From Clostridiales bacterium (GTDB lineage: Bacteria > Bacillota > Clostridia > Lachnospirales > Lachnospiraceae): a stretch of DNA of 64,000 nucleotides. The stretch is taken from contig JAGZHZ010000005.1 of assembly GCA_018366495.1 (NCBI GenBank), positions 54,766 to 118,765 on the forward strand, read 5' to 3'. Shown here piece by piece: positions 1 to 8,376 of this stretch; the first letter of the stretch is position 1; every line of letters begins with the position of its first letter. Position numbers and translations under genes: made by a program. The notes beneath the pieces are model-generated. The model saw nothing but the letters and a program-made list of their open reading frames with translations. It had not been told where the DNA came from and made no database searches.

Positions 1-1
1 T

Positions 2-328
2 TATGAACGAAAAGAAGATGCGGAGTATTTAGAAGGGATTTTAGAATCTTACGGATATGAGGTCTACATCAGAAAAGATGAGTTCGGACAGGAGACGCTT
101 CAGACTTACTTCGTTGTTCAGGCAGGGGCTTTCTCCAGCAATGAAAATGCTCAGAATTATGCGGCTGAGCTGAACCGTGCGGGAATCAACGCCTATGCCA
201 CATTGATGGAGAATGGCTATTATATGGTCTTCTGCGGAACATTCAAGGAAAAAGAAAATGCAGACAGATTACAGGAAAGTATTGTAAATGCAGGATATGA
301 GGCGATTGTGATTGAATATCAGATGTAA
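2..328 (+). CDS. SPOR-domain protein, C-terminal part (5' end outside window)
   Basis: An open frame enters from the left edge and stops at TAA 326-328, giving 108 visible residues. The stretch starting YFVVQAGAFSS and ending near EAIVIEY has the length and pattern of one SPOR (sporulation-related, peptidoglycan-binding) repeat: an aromatic-rich strand, a helix with AQNYAAELNRAG, and a second strand-helix unit. The residues before it (EDAEYLEGILESYGYEVYI) look like the second half of a preceding SPOR repeat, so the protein probably has tandem repeats. SPOR domains bind denuded glycan strands in the wall. The N-terminus is missing, so the localisation and full function (for example fused amidase or membrane anchor) are unknown. 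Confidence 0.75.
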   Translation, partial: YERKEDAEYLEGILESYGYEVYIRKDEFGQETLQTYFVVQAGAFSSNENAQNYAAELNRAGINAYATLMENGYYMVFCGTFKEKENADRLQESIVNAGYEAIVIEYQM

Positions 329-421
329 AGAGTAAAATTCTCCAGATAAGGCGATTGTGTCAAAAGTGCACATATTATAAGGAAAAATATTGAAAAAAAT
401 GTGGAAAACTTATAAAAATAA

Positions 422-450
422 TTGACGAACCCAAAAAAATGTGATATTAT
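422..450 (+). promoter_or_regulatory. Sigma-A promoter for the GH63 gene
   Basis: TTGACG at 422-427, a 17-nt spacer and TATTAT at 445-450 with an extended TGA just before the -10. Transcription would start near 457, about 120 nt before the glycosidase start codon, and would include the hairpin at 481-528. Confidence 0.65.
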
Positions 451-480
451 TATGTACAAGAAATGTCAAAAAAAGAGAAA

Positions 481-528
481 AAACACCTCTCGAAAATGTG
501 AAAAACAGCGAAAGAGAGAGGTGTTTTT
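481..528 (+). terminator. Terminator-like hairpin in the GH63 leader
   Basis: AAACACCTCTC (481-491) pairs perfectly with GAGAGGTGTTT (516-526) and is followed by TTCTT. It lies downstream of the promoter at 422-450 and upstream of the GH63 start, so it may be an attenuator rather than the terminator of the SPOR gene. Confidence 0.55.
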
Positions 529-579
529 CTTAGGAGTTTTGACAATCTAATTTTTTTGGAGCTATGAAGGAGGAACAAC

Positions 580-2889
580 ATGAAAAAAGTCTGGAAAAAA
601 ACGTGTGCAGCAGTATGTTCTGCAGCAATGGCATTATCAGCTACAAGCGTAGCATTTGCAGCAGAGGATGCTGAACAGGAATTGAGAATGCAGTATGGAA
701 ATGCTTTAGATATCTATGCAAATCCTACAGAAGATTTATATGGGGATTATTCCACAAATAAGTACAACAATTTCTCAGACATGGGAGCATGGCATGGATA
801 TTATCTTCCAGAGGAAGATGAGATTGATATTCAGGGTGGATTTGCAGGACCTGTAATCGTGGCAGAAGAATATCCAGTAAACTTATCAGGAGCTTTCAGC
901 AAATTAGAGATCACAAAAGCAGACGGAACCGTATATTCTTATGAGGATGCCAAAGCTTCAGGCGTTTATTACCCAGGAAAACTGGTACAGACATACGATT
1001 TTGAAGATATCACAGTTAATATGGAATTAATCTTTGGAAGCGACAGAACAGCGCTGATCAAAACAGAGATTGTAAATAAAACAGAAGAGCCTGTGGAATT
1101 GAAACTGAAATGGCACGGCGATATGTATACAAACTATGGAAACGAAGAAAAAGTGATGGGAAACAACCTTGAGGCAACTGAGGACGGCGTTCAGGTCAAC
1201 TTTACAGAAATTCGTGAGACATGGAATTATCTGATGACAGATGAAGTAAAATTCAATGTAAGACGTGACATTCCTGTAACAACAACAGTAGAGGGAGACA
1301 GCTATGTGACGGAGGCAAAAGACGCCGTGACAATCGCAGCAGGCGAGAGCTTCCAGACATTATCAACAGAGACTTATACGTTCACAGCAGAAGAAGCGGC
1401 AGAGGAAAAAGAAGCGGCAGCAGATATGCTGGCGAACTCCGATTCTTACTTTACAGCAAATGCAGACCGCTGGAACGGATATGTAGAGACAGTTGAAAAA
1501 GACGGTGTAGCACATCAGTATAAGAAAGCGGCAGTAAAATCAATCGAGACAATGATGACAAACTACATGAGCGCAGCAGGCGATCTGATCCACGGAGGAG
1601 TTGTTCCATCTATGTCATATAAATGGTTTATCGGACTGTGGGCATGGGATTCCTGGAAACAGGTAGTTGGTATGGCACCATACGATGCAGAAATCGCAAT
1701 GGAAAATGTTCGCTCTATCTTTGACTATCAGATTCAGCCAGATGATGAAGTGCGTCCTCAGGATGCTGGTACAATCATCGACTGTATCTTCTTCAACAAA
1801 GGACCTGAAAGAGGCGGAGACGGCGGAAACTGGAATGAAAGAAACTCCAAACCACCTCTGGCAGCATGGGCTGTTTACAATGCTTATGAAGCAAGCCAGG
1901 ATAAAGAATTCTTAGAGGAAATGTATCCGAAGTTAGTTGCTTACCATAACTGGTGGTACACAAACCGTGATATTGATGGAAACGGTGTTGCAGAGTATGG
2001 CGCAATGGTTCATGACGCTCATTATCAGTATGATGAAGAGGGAAATATTGTAAAAGATGAAAACGGAAATCCACTTGTAGATCCAGAAGCTGTCATCGAA
2101 GCAGCAGCTTGGGAGAGCGGTATGGATAACGCTCCTCGTTTCGATATCTCTGGAAATGGTCCGGAAGACGTTGGAACACTTGTATATGAAGTGAAAAATG
2201 ATGATGGAGAGGTTGTAGGATATACAATCAATCAGGAATCTGTTGATTTGAACTCTTATCTGTATGCAGAAAAAGGATTCTTAAAAACAATGGCTGAAGA
2301 ACTGGGTCTGGAGGAAGACGCAGCAAAATATGAAGCAGAAGCAGCAACTCTGAAAGAGTACATCAACACAAATATGTATGACGAAGAGACAGGATTCTAC
2401 TACGATCTGCAGATCAATGAAGATGGAAGTGAAAAGAAACTGCTTGTAAACAGAGGAAAAGGTTCTGAAGGATGGCTGCCTCTGTGGGCAAAACTGGCAA
2501 CTCAGGAACAGGCTGACAGAGTAGTTGAGAACATGATGGATGAAGAAAAATTCAACCTGGTTGTTCCGCTTGGCGTAACATCAAAAGATAATGATATGTT
2601 TATGCCGGCTAAATATTGGAGAGGTCCGGTTTGGATGGATCAGGCAATGTTTGGCGCTGAGGCAATGCAGAACTATGGATACCATGAAGAAGCACAGGAA
2701 ATGGTATTAAAGATGTTCGTAAACGCAGAAGGTCTGCTGAGTGATGGACCGATCAGAGAGAATTACAATCCTCTGACAGGTGAAGGACTCCATACAAAGA
2801 ACTTCAGCTGGTCAGCAGCGTCATTCTACCTGCTGTATCAGAATGTTCTGACAGGAAATGAGACAACAAGCCAGACAGGATTAGAATAA
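580..2889 (+). CDS. Secreted GH63-family glycoside hydrolase (YgjK-like alpha-glucosidase)
   Basis: 769 residues. An export signal with a KKVWKK n-region, a hydrophobic core and an AFA|AED cleavage site fills the first ~28 residues, so the enzyme acts outside the cell. The middle and C-terminal half form the (alpha/alpha)6 barrel of clan GH-G/GH63: WFIGLWAWDSWKQVVGMAPYD, QPDDEVRPQDAG, GGNWNERNSKPPLAAWAVYN, then RGPVWMDQAMFGAEAMQNYG and SDGPIRENYNPLTGEG. E. coli YgjK, of similar length, is the closest family model and hydrolyses alpha-glucosidic linkages; the substrate here is not predictable. No dockerin, CBM or LPXTG signal is visible. RBS AAGGAGGA at 568-575. It stands alone with its own promoter, leader hairpin and terminator. 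Confidence 0.85.
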   Translation: MKKVWKKTCAAVCSAAMALSATSVAFAAEDAEQELRMQYGNALDIYANPTEDLYGDYSTNKYNNFSDMGAWHGYYLPEEDEIDIQGGFAGPVIVAEEYPVNLSGAFSKLEITKADGTVYSYEDAKASGVYYPGKLVQTYDFEDITVNMELIFGSDRTALIKTEIVNKTEEPVELKLKWHGDMYTNYGNEEKVMGNNLEATEDGVQVNFTEIRETWNYLMTDEVKFNVRRDIPVTTTVEGDSYVTEAKDAVTIAAGESFQTLSTETYTFTAEEAAEEKEAAADMLANSDSYFTANADRWNGYVETVEKDGVAHQYKKAAVKSIETMMTNYMSAAGDLIHGGVVPSMSYKWFIGLWAWDSWKQVVGMAPYDAEIAMENVRSIFDYQIQPDDEVRPQDAGTIIDCIFFNKGPERGGDGGNWNERNSKPPLAAWAVYNAYEASQDKEFLEEMYPKLVAYHNWWYTNRDIDGNGVAEYGAMVHDAHYQYDEEGNIVKDENGNPLVDPEAVIEAAAWESGMDNAPRFDISGNGPEDVGTLVYEVKNDDGEVVGYTINQESVDLNSYLYAEKGFLKTMAEELGLEEDAAKYEAEAATLKEYINTNMYDEETGFYYDLQINEDGSEKKLLVNRGKGSEGWLPLWAKLATQEQADRVVENMMDEEKFNLVVPLGVTSKDNDMFMPAKYWRGPVWMDQAMFGAEAMQNYGYHEEAQEMVLKMFVNAEGLLSDGPIRENYNPLTGEGLHTKNFSWSAASFYLLYQNVLTGNETTSQTGLE

Positions 2890-2930
2890 GCAATAAAGAT
2901 TTACAGGGAATAGAGAAAAGAAATAAAATG

Positions 2931-2991
2931 AGAAGATGTCACCAAGCGATGATAAATTGATATCAGAGGGAAGGACATCTTCTCTCTTTTT
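2931..2991 (+). terminator. Terminator after the GH63 gene
   Basis: AGAAGATGTC (2931-2940) pairs with GACATCTTCT (2974-2983), followed by CTCTTTTT. Long 33-nt loop. Confidence 0.7.
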
Positions 2992-3041
2992 AAAGTTACT
3001 TCGCAAAAATCCCATTCGCTTTAGCTTATGGGCAGTTCACA
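2989..3041. repeat. 53-bp dispersed repeat, copy 1
   Basis: This stretch is 47/53 identical to 25378-25430, and all six differences are transitions. Both copies contain CCCAT...ATGGG, which can form a small stem. It begins in the T-run of the GH63 terminator. Its nature is not recognised (possible relic of a mobile sequence or small RNA element). Confidence 0.6.
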
Positions 3042-3142
3042 AGCTTCATTGAAAAATCAGGATATGGTGTTCAAAAATCAGATGAGAAACGATGAAAAAT
3101 GTATGGAGAAATCATTTGATACAATTTTGATTAGATATACAA

Positions 3143-3197
3143 GAAGAGGATGTACCGAAAGTTATGATATAACCTTTGGTACATCCCCTTCTTTTTA
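3143..3197 (+). terminator. Orphan terminator hairpin
   Basis: Arms 3143-3165 and 3169-3191 pair over about 20 of 23 positions around a 3-nt loop, followed by TTTTT. No gene lies directly upstream, so it may end an unannotated small RNA or be a back-up terminator. Confidence 0.6.
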
Positions 3198-3319
3198 GGT
3201 GAATAGCGTTAATTATAAGATCCATGAAAAGGGATAGAAAAATTTTCCCATAATATAAAATGAGGAGTGCCCCGGCGTCTGGTCACCGGGGCTATTATGA
3301 AAAAATTTATCTATATGTG

Positions 3320-3336
3320 TAATGAAAATCATTACC
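3320..3336. promoter_or_regulatory. Fur-box-like palindrome
   Basis: GTAATGAAAATCATTAC is a perfect inverted repeat with a 3-nt centre, close to the core of the Fur consensus (TAATGATAATCATTA). No iron gene is adjacent, so the assignment is tentative. Confidence 0.3.
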
Positions 3337-3503
3337 CCATAAACCATAGAATCTCTTTTTTAGAGATAAAGGTATTATACTATCTAAATATGAATAAAAT
3401 GTGAACCATACATGAAAATATTGTGAAAATATACAAAAAATATCTGAAACATCCAGATATTTTATAAGATTTTACTCATAGAGTAACTCTAATTATGGGA
3501 AAT

Positions 3504-3532
3504 AAAAAGACGCTTCTCTGCAGAGAAGCGCC
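3504..3532 (-). terminator. Terminator of the S1-domain gene
   Basis: On the minus strand a 10-bp stem (GGCGCTTCTC/GAGAAGCGTC with one mismatch or wobble) with a TGCA loop is followed by TTTTT, just after the stop codon of the S1 gene. Confidence 0.8.
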
Positions 3533-3539
3533 TGATTTT

Positions 3540-4475
3540 TTAGTCGAATTTCAGATTTTTAAATAAAGAGCCAAGAGTGGTAGAGAGTCCTTCTGTCTCA
3601 GGAAGTTCAATCGTCTCTTCGTGAATTTCTTCAGCAGCGACATCATTGATTGCTTTCATACTCAGACTGAGCTTGCCATCTTTGATATCAATGACTTTTA
3701 CTTTTACGGTATCGCCTACATTTACAACAGCCGATGGAGATTTAATGCGTTTTTCGCAAATCTGTGAAATATGAACAAGACCGGACAGACCGTTGCTGAG
3801 TTTAACAAATGCTCCGTATGGCTGGATCGATTCTACTGTTCCTTCTGTCACAAGTCCGATCTCAACAGTGGAAACCAGATTTTTTCGTTCCTGTGCCAGC
3901 TGTTCACGAAGAATCTCTTTTGCAGAGAGAACAAGACGCTTGTTCTGTTCGTCCGCAGTGATAACGCGCACCTGGATCTCTTTTCCAAGCCACTCATTTA
4001 AATCTTCTGCATATTCAAGGGCAAGTTTGGAGGCTGGAATGAAACCGCGAATACCTTCCACATAAGCAACTACGCCGGCATTGACTACACCGGAAATTTT
4101 TACGGTCAGATTTGTACCTTCTTCCAGATATTTTTTCAGTTTATCCCAAGCAAGTACTTCATTTGCCTCCTTGCTGGATAAAAGAATATGGCCTTCCCCA
4201 TCATCTTTTTTGATGACAGTTGCAGAGATCTCGTCGCCTGGATGGATATTTTCTCTGAAGTTAAAAGATGGGTCATCTGTGAAATCGTCCAGATGGATGA
4301 GACCGTCCGTGTAATATTTCAGATCGAGAAGAATGCCATTTTCGGAGATGTCGATGACTGTTCCTGTCAGGATATCGCCTTCACGGATCTGACGGAAAGA
4401 AGCTTCCAGCTCAGCAGCATAGTCTTCCATTGTTTCAACAGGAGCAGATGATTCATTTTTTAAATGTTCTGACAT
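3540..4475 (-). CDS. S1 RNA-binding-domain protein (ribosomal protein S1-like)
   Basis: 311 residues from the ATG at 4475. A GTG four codons upstream would place the start inside the ribosome binding site GAGGTG, so the ATG is preferred. Three S1 (OB-fold) repeats can be seen: about residues 34-105 (GDILTGTVIDISENGILLDL), 120-185 (more divergent; AYVEGIRGFIPASKL) and 205-275 (GTVESIQPYGAFVKLSNGLSGLVHISQI). This is the layout of short Gram-positive S1 homologues, which bind single-stranded RNA; whether it sits on the 30S subunit or acts in RNA decay cannot be told. It is monocistronic, divergent from cdd. Confidence 0.8.
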   Translation of the reverse strand: MSEHLKNESSAPVETMEDYAAELEASFRQIREGDILTGTVIDISENGILLDLKYYTDGLIHLDDFTDDPSFNFRENIHPGDEISATVIKKDDGEGHILLSSKEANEVLAWDKLKKYLEEGTNLTVKISGVVNAGVVAYVEGIRGFIPASKLALEYAEDLNEWLGKEIQVRVITADEQNKRLVLSAKEILREQLAQERKNLVSTVEIGLVTEGTVESIQPYGAFVKLSNGLSGLVHISQICEKRIKSPSAVVNVGDTVKVKVIDIKDGKLSLSMKAINDVAAEEIHEETIELPETEGLSTTLGSLFKNLKFD

Positions 4476-4635
4476 AATATAATACACCTCGATTTCCGGG
4501 GAGTGTCGCTCCCCTGTTTACATAATGATCTATTATATCTTATTTTGAAAGCAATATCTATACTTTTTGTGAAAAATCGTATAACATGGAGAAGAAGACA
4601 GATAAAAAGAACAGATTGAGAGGGGGATTTTAAAA

Positions 4636-5046
4636 ATGAATACAGAAAAAGAATTAGTGAAGGCAGCATATGAGGCACAGAAGTATTCTTACTCACCATA
4701 TTCCGGATTTGAGGTGGGCGCAGCGCTTTTGGGAAAGAATGGAAAAATTTATTTGGGATGCAACATTGAAAACGCAGCGTATTCTCCAAGCAACTGTGCA
4801 GAGCGGACAGCATTTTTTAAAGCGATCTCTGAGGGGTGTCAGGAATTTGAAGCGATTGCTATTGTGGGAAATAAAAAAGGAGAGAAGGGAGATTTCTGTC
4901 CGCCATGCGGGGTGTGCCGTCAAGTGATGGCAGAGTTCTGCGACCCGGAAAGCTTTCGGATTATTCTCGGACGTTCCGGGGAGGAATATTACAGCTGTTT
5001 TCTGAAAGATCTGCTGCCGCTTGGCTTTGGCAGTGAGCTGCTTTGA
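4636..5046 (+). CDS. cdd: Cytidine deaminase
   Basis: 136 residues, the normal length of the homotetrameric Zn-dependent enzyme. It deaminates cytidine and deoxycytidine to uridines in pyrimidine salvage in the cytosol. The signature NCAERTA supplies a zinc-ligand Cys and the catalytic Glu, and PPCGVCRQVMAEF supplies the other two zinc cysteines; YSPYSGFEVGAALL near the N-terminus is also typical. RBS GAGAGGGGG lies upstream. The pyrophosphatase gene follows 27 nt downstream, so the two are probably co-transcribed. The salvage genes upp and dCMP deaminase at about 60 kb belong to the same metabolism. Confidence 0.93.
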   Translation: MNTEKELVKAAYEAQKYSYSPYSGFEVGAALLGKNGKIYLGCNIENAAYSPSNCAERTAFFKAISEGCQEFEAIAIVGNKKGEKGDFCPPCGVCRQVMAEFCDPESFRIILGRSGEEYYSCFLKDLLPLGFGSELL

Positions 5047-5073
5047 CAACAGGGAAAGGATAAGGAATCAGAT

Positions 5074-6735
5074 ATGGATGAAAAAAGCGGAAAAAGAAAA
5101 GTATATATTATCGGGCATAAAAATCCTGATACAGACTCTATCTGTTCAGCGATTGCATATGCGGAATTAAAAAATAAAATTGGGGATGAACATCGTATTT
5201 TTCTGCCGAAAAGAGCGGGTCAGATCAATTCAGAGACGCAGTTTGTACTGAATTATTTTCAGATGGAAGCGCCGGGATATATTGAAAATGTAGGAACAAG
5301 AGTCCGTGACATGGATATCCGGTTTGTGGAAGGAGCAAAAAATAATATCTCTTTGAAAAATGCGTGGACAAGAATGCGCGAGGAACATGTAAATACGATG
5401 CCAATTACAAAAGAAAACAGAGTGCTGGAGGGCGTGATCACAAGCAATGATATCACAAAATCCTACATGGATGTCTATGACAGCGCCATTCTCTCGGAGG
5501 CCAGAACGCAGTATAAAAATATAGTAGAAACCCTGGATGGAAAAATGATTATAGGAAATCCGCACGCATATTTTGTAAAAGGAAAAGTGCTTGTGGCAGC
5601 CGCAAATCCAGACCTGATGGAAAATTATATTGAGCAAGATGACTTGGTGATTTTGGGAAACAGATATGAATCACAGCTGTGCGCGATTGAGATGAATGCA
5701 AGCTGCATTGTGGTGTGCGAAGGAGCGCCTGTGTCGAGGACGATTCAGCATCTCGCTGCAGAAAAAAACTGTGTGGTAATCAGTACGCCGCATGACACGT
5801 TTACAGTGGCACGTCTGATCAATCAGAGTATGCCGGTCAAACATTTTATGACAAAGACGAAACTGCTGACATTTGAATTGGATGACTATACAGATTCAAT
5901 CAAAGATATCATGGCAAGCAAGCGATATCGCTATTTCCCTGTGCTGGACTGCCGCGGAGCATATGTGGGAATGATTTCACGGAGAAATCTGCTTAGTGTG
6001 AAGAGAAGACAAGTCATTTTAGTCGATCACAATGAGACGTCTCAGGCGGTGGATAACATTGAAAGTGCGGATATTCTGGAAATTATTGACCACCACCGTC
6101 TCGGATCTCTGGAGACAATGGCGCCCGTCTTTTTCAGAAATCAGCCTGTCGGATGCACGGCGACAATTATCTATCAGATCTATCAGGAAAGAAACATTGA
6201 AATTCCAAAACAGATTGCGGGGCTTTTATGTGCCGCAATTTTGTCAGACACATTGATGTTTCGATCTCCGACTTGTACAGAAAAGGACAGGGAGGCAGTG
6301 AAACATCTCGCAGAGATTGCCCAGATTGAGTATGAAAGCTTTGCCTCGGAGATGTTTGAAGCTGGCAGTGATCTGAAAAATAAATCGCCTGAGGAAATCT
6401 TTTATCAGGATTTTAAAAAGTTTGAATTTGACAATCGAACATTTGGAGTGGGACAGATTAACTCGATGAATAAGAAAGAGCTGAAAAATATCAAGGAGAG
6501 ACTGACTCCATATCTTGCCAAAGCGTATGAAAGTCAGAATCTGGAAATGCTTTTCTTTATGCTGACTGATATTGTGAACGAATCAACGGAATTGATTTAT
6601 TATGGAAGAGGAGCGCAGAGTCTGATTGAAGAAGCGTTTCATGTGACTTGTGAAGAGGGGGCGGTTGTGTTAAAAGGAATTGTCTCAAGAAAAAAACAGT
6701 TGATACCAGCTTTTATGGGGGCAATTCAAAACTGA
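5074..6735 (+). CDS. Mn-dependent family II inorganic pyrophosphatase with CBS/DRTGG regulatory insert
   Basis: 553 residues; ordinary family II PPases have ~310. The DHH domain starts with HKNPDTDS (residues 15-22) and continues after a long insert with VDHNE and the DHHRLGS signature, followed by a DHHA2 domain ending the protein. The insert (roughly residues 68-310) has the CBS-DRTGG-CBS order of CBS-PPases: TRMREEHVNTMPITKENRVLEGVITSND is the first CBS part and SKRYRYFPVLDCRGAYVGMISRRNL the second. Such enzymes hydrolyse PPi and are inhibited by AMP/ADP and activated by ATP or diadenosine polyphosphates, linking PPi removal to energy charge. Confidence 0.9.
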   Translation: MDEKSGKRKVYIIGHKNPDTDSICSAIAYAELKNKIGDEHRIFLPKRAGQINSETQFVLNYFQMEAPGYIENVGTRVRDMDIRFVEGAKNNISLKNAWTRMREEHVNTMPITKENRVLEGVITSNDITKSYMDVYDSAILSEARTQYKNIVETLDGKMIIGNPHAYFVKGKVLVAAANPDLMENYIEQDDLVILGNRYESQLCAIEMNASCIVVCEGAPVSRTIQHLAAEKNCVVISTPHDTFTVARLINQSMPVKHFMTKTKLLTFELDDYTDSIKDIMASKRYRYFPVLDCRGAYVGMISRRNLLSVKRRQVILVDHNETSQAVDNIESADILEIIDHHRLGSLETMAPVFFRNQPVGCTATIIYQIYQERNIEIPKQIAGLLCAAILSDTLMFRSPTCTEKDREAVKHLAEIAQIEYESFASEMFEAGSDLKNKSPEEIFYQDFKKFEFDNRTFGVGQINSMNKKELKNIKERLTPYLAKAYESQNLEMLFFMLTDIVNESTELIYYGRGAQSLIEEAFHVTCEEGAVVLKGIVSRKKQLIPAFMGAIQN

Positions 6736-6755
6736 TAGAAAAGATAAGAACGCAG

Positions 6756-6800
6756 AAAAACAGAACATAGAAAAACAGAACATAGAAAAACAGAATATAG
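6756..6800. repeat. Three tandem copies of a 15-bp unit
   Basis: AAAAACAGAACATAG occurs at 6756-6770 and 6771-6785 and, with one change, at 6786-6800, in the spacer between the pyrophosphatase and flavin reductase genes. Probably slippage. Confidence 0.9.
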
Positions 6801-6864
6801 AAATAAAAAATGATAGAAATACAGAAGAAAAATAGAAAAATGGAAGAGCAAAAGGAGTAAAGAC

Positions 6865-7458
6865 ATGGAACGAGAGATGTGGAGACCTGGAAATATGTTA
6901 TACCCGCTGCCGGCTGTGATGGTCAGCTGTCAGCGTCCGGGAGAAAAACCGAATATTATTACGGTAGCATGGGCAGGAACGGTATGCAGCTCACCGGCGA
7001 TGGTTTCAATTTCTGTCCGTCCGAACCGGTATTCATATCAGATTATAAAAGAGACGGGTGAATTTGTTATCAATCTGACAACCGAAAAACTGGCATATGC
7101 GACAGATTACTGCGGAGTGCGCTCTGGAAAAGATGTGGATAAATTTAAAGAGATGAAACTGACGCCGCTGGAGTCAAAATTTGTGGATGCACCGGGAATA
7201 GCGGAGAGCCCCGTCTGCATTGAATGTAAAGTAAAACAGATCGTGGAGCTGGGGTCTCATCATATGTTTATAGCGGATGTACTTGGAGTAAATGTGGATA
7301 AAGCTCTATTAAACCAGAATCAAAAGCTGGAGCTGAGCCGTTCCATGCCGATGGTATATTCACATGGAGAATATTATGGGCTTGGAAAAAAATTAGGGAC
7401 ATTTGGATACAGTGTGAAAAAGAAAGAGCGAAAAAAAAGAAAAGGACAGCGCTCATAA
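6865..7458 (+). CDS. Flavin reductase-like, FMN-binding split-barrel protein
   Basis: 197 residues. The sequence fits the flavin reductase-like/DIM6-NTAB family: LPAVMVSCQRPGEKPNIITVAWAGT, MVSISVRPNRYSYQIIKETGEFVINL, and the DYCGVRSGKDVDKF segment that contacts flavin. The C-terminus is unusually basic (KKKERKKRKGQR), perhaps nucleic-acid or membrane associated. Family members bind FMN and reduce it or act as electron carriers in anaerobes. RBS AAAAGGAG upstream. It sits between the PPase and shikimate kinase genes on the same strand, but context does not define a partner. Confidence 0.82.
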   Translation: MEREMWRPGNMLYPLPAVMVSCQRPGEKPNIITVAWAGTVCSSPAMVSISVRPNRYSYQIIKETGEFVINLTTEKLAYATDYCGVRSGKDVDKFKEMKLTPLESKFVDAPGIAESPVCIECKVKQIVELGSHHMFIADVLGVNVDKALLNQNQKLELSRSMPMVYSHGEYYGLGKKLGTFGYSVKKKERKKRKGQRS

Positions 7459-7545
7459 ATTCTTTACAGCAAAAAAAAACTGTGATAGGATAACAAAACG
7501 GAATATACAGACACAGGCCGTAAAATAAGCGAAAGGGATTTATTT

Positions 7546-8082
7546 ATGAAGACAAAAGAAAATATTATTCTGATTGGAATGCCTGGCGCAGGAAAAAGTA
7601 CAATCGGAGTTGTGCTGGCAAAAGTACTGGGATATCATTTTGTGGATGCAGATATTGTGATTCAGGATCAGGAGAAGAGACTCTTACATGAAATTATTGA
7701 GCAGGAAGGCGTAGATGGATTTATTGCAGTGGAAAACAGAGTCAACAGTCAGATTAATGAGGAAAGAGCAGTGATCTCGACCGGCGGAAGTGTTGTGTAT
7801 GGAAGAGAGGCAATGGAACATTTTTCAGAGACGGGAACGATCATTTATCTGAAACTGGGATATGAGTCTCTGGAAAAAAGGCTGGGTGATCTCCATGGAC
7901 GGGGAGTCGTCTTGAGAGAAGGACAGGATCTGAAGGCTTTATATGAAGAACGGGTTCCTCTGTATGAAAAATATGCCCATCTGACAGTCGAGGAAGATGG
8001 ACTGAGTGTGGAAGAAACATTACAGAATATTCTGAAAATATACCAGCGTTTCTGTAGGGAAAAGAAAGAAAATACCATATAA
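7546..8082 (+). CDS. aroK: Shikimate kinase
   Basis: 178 residues. P-loop GMPGAGKS at 11-18; the shikimate-binding Asp lies in HFVDADIV (D34); the ISTGGSVVYG loop is present. The enzyme phosphorylates shikimate in the chorismate pathway. The usual RPLL motif in the lid reads RGVV, a divergence that could alter substrate preference, so the gene may encode a related small-molecule kinase. No other aro gene is in the window. RBS AAAGGGA upstream. Confidence 0.78.
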   Translation: MKTKENIILIGMPGAGKSTIGVVLAKVLGYHFVDADIVIQDQEKRLLHEIIEQEGVDGFIAVENRVNSQINEERAVISTGGSVVYGREAMEHFSETGTIIYLKLGYESLEKRLGDLHGRGVVLREGQDLKALYEERVPLYEKYAHLTVEEDGLSVEETLQNILKIYQRFCREKKENTI

Positions 8083-8178
8083 TAGCGGAATAACAAAATG
8101 AGAATACAGAGTTTTTAAATAAATATTAAATTTTTTTTGCAAAATTACGGATAGAATTGGCTGAAATTTTTATTCTTA

Positions 8179-8206
8179 TTTACAAATTCCTTGTTTGTGA
8201 TATAAT
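8179..8206 (+). promoter_or_regulatory. Promoter of murA
   Basis: TTTACA (8179-8184), 16-nt spacer, TATAAT (8201-8206) with an extended TGA. Leader of about 165 nt to the murA start. Confidence 0.6.
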
Positions 8207-8376
8207 ATATCTTAATGATGGCAAAACAAAAGACTGAAAAAAAGAAGAATTTTGCCGGATAAATTGACAGCAGATGAAGATCTGAGCGGTATGAAAGGAA
8301 AAGACCTTCAGACCGTTTATTAGAGGAGAAAACAGAAGAAATCTTGGGTATAAATAAAAATGGTATGAGGTGTCCT

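Larger units (their letters stand above)
2992..3503. other. Gene-free stretch with hairpins and a Fur-box-like palindrome
   Basis: No open frame with a ribosome binding site was found between the GH63 terminator and the terminator of the minus-strand S1 gene. The stretch holds the dispersed repeat, a strong terminator-like hairpin (3143-3197), a GC-rich hairpin (GCCCCGG 3269-3275 with CCGGGGC 3286-3292), a perfect palindrome (3320-3336) and an inverted repeat AAATATCTG/CAGATATTT (3438-3462). Small RNA genes are possible, but no convincing promoter was found. Confidence 0.5.
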
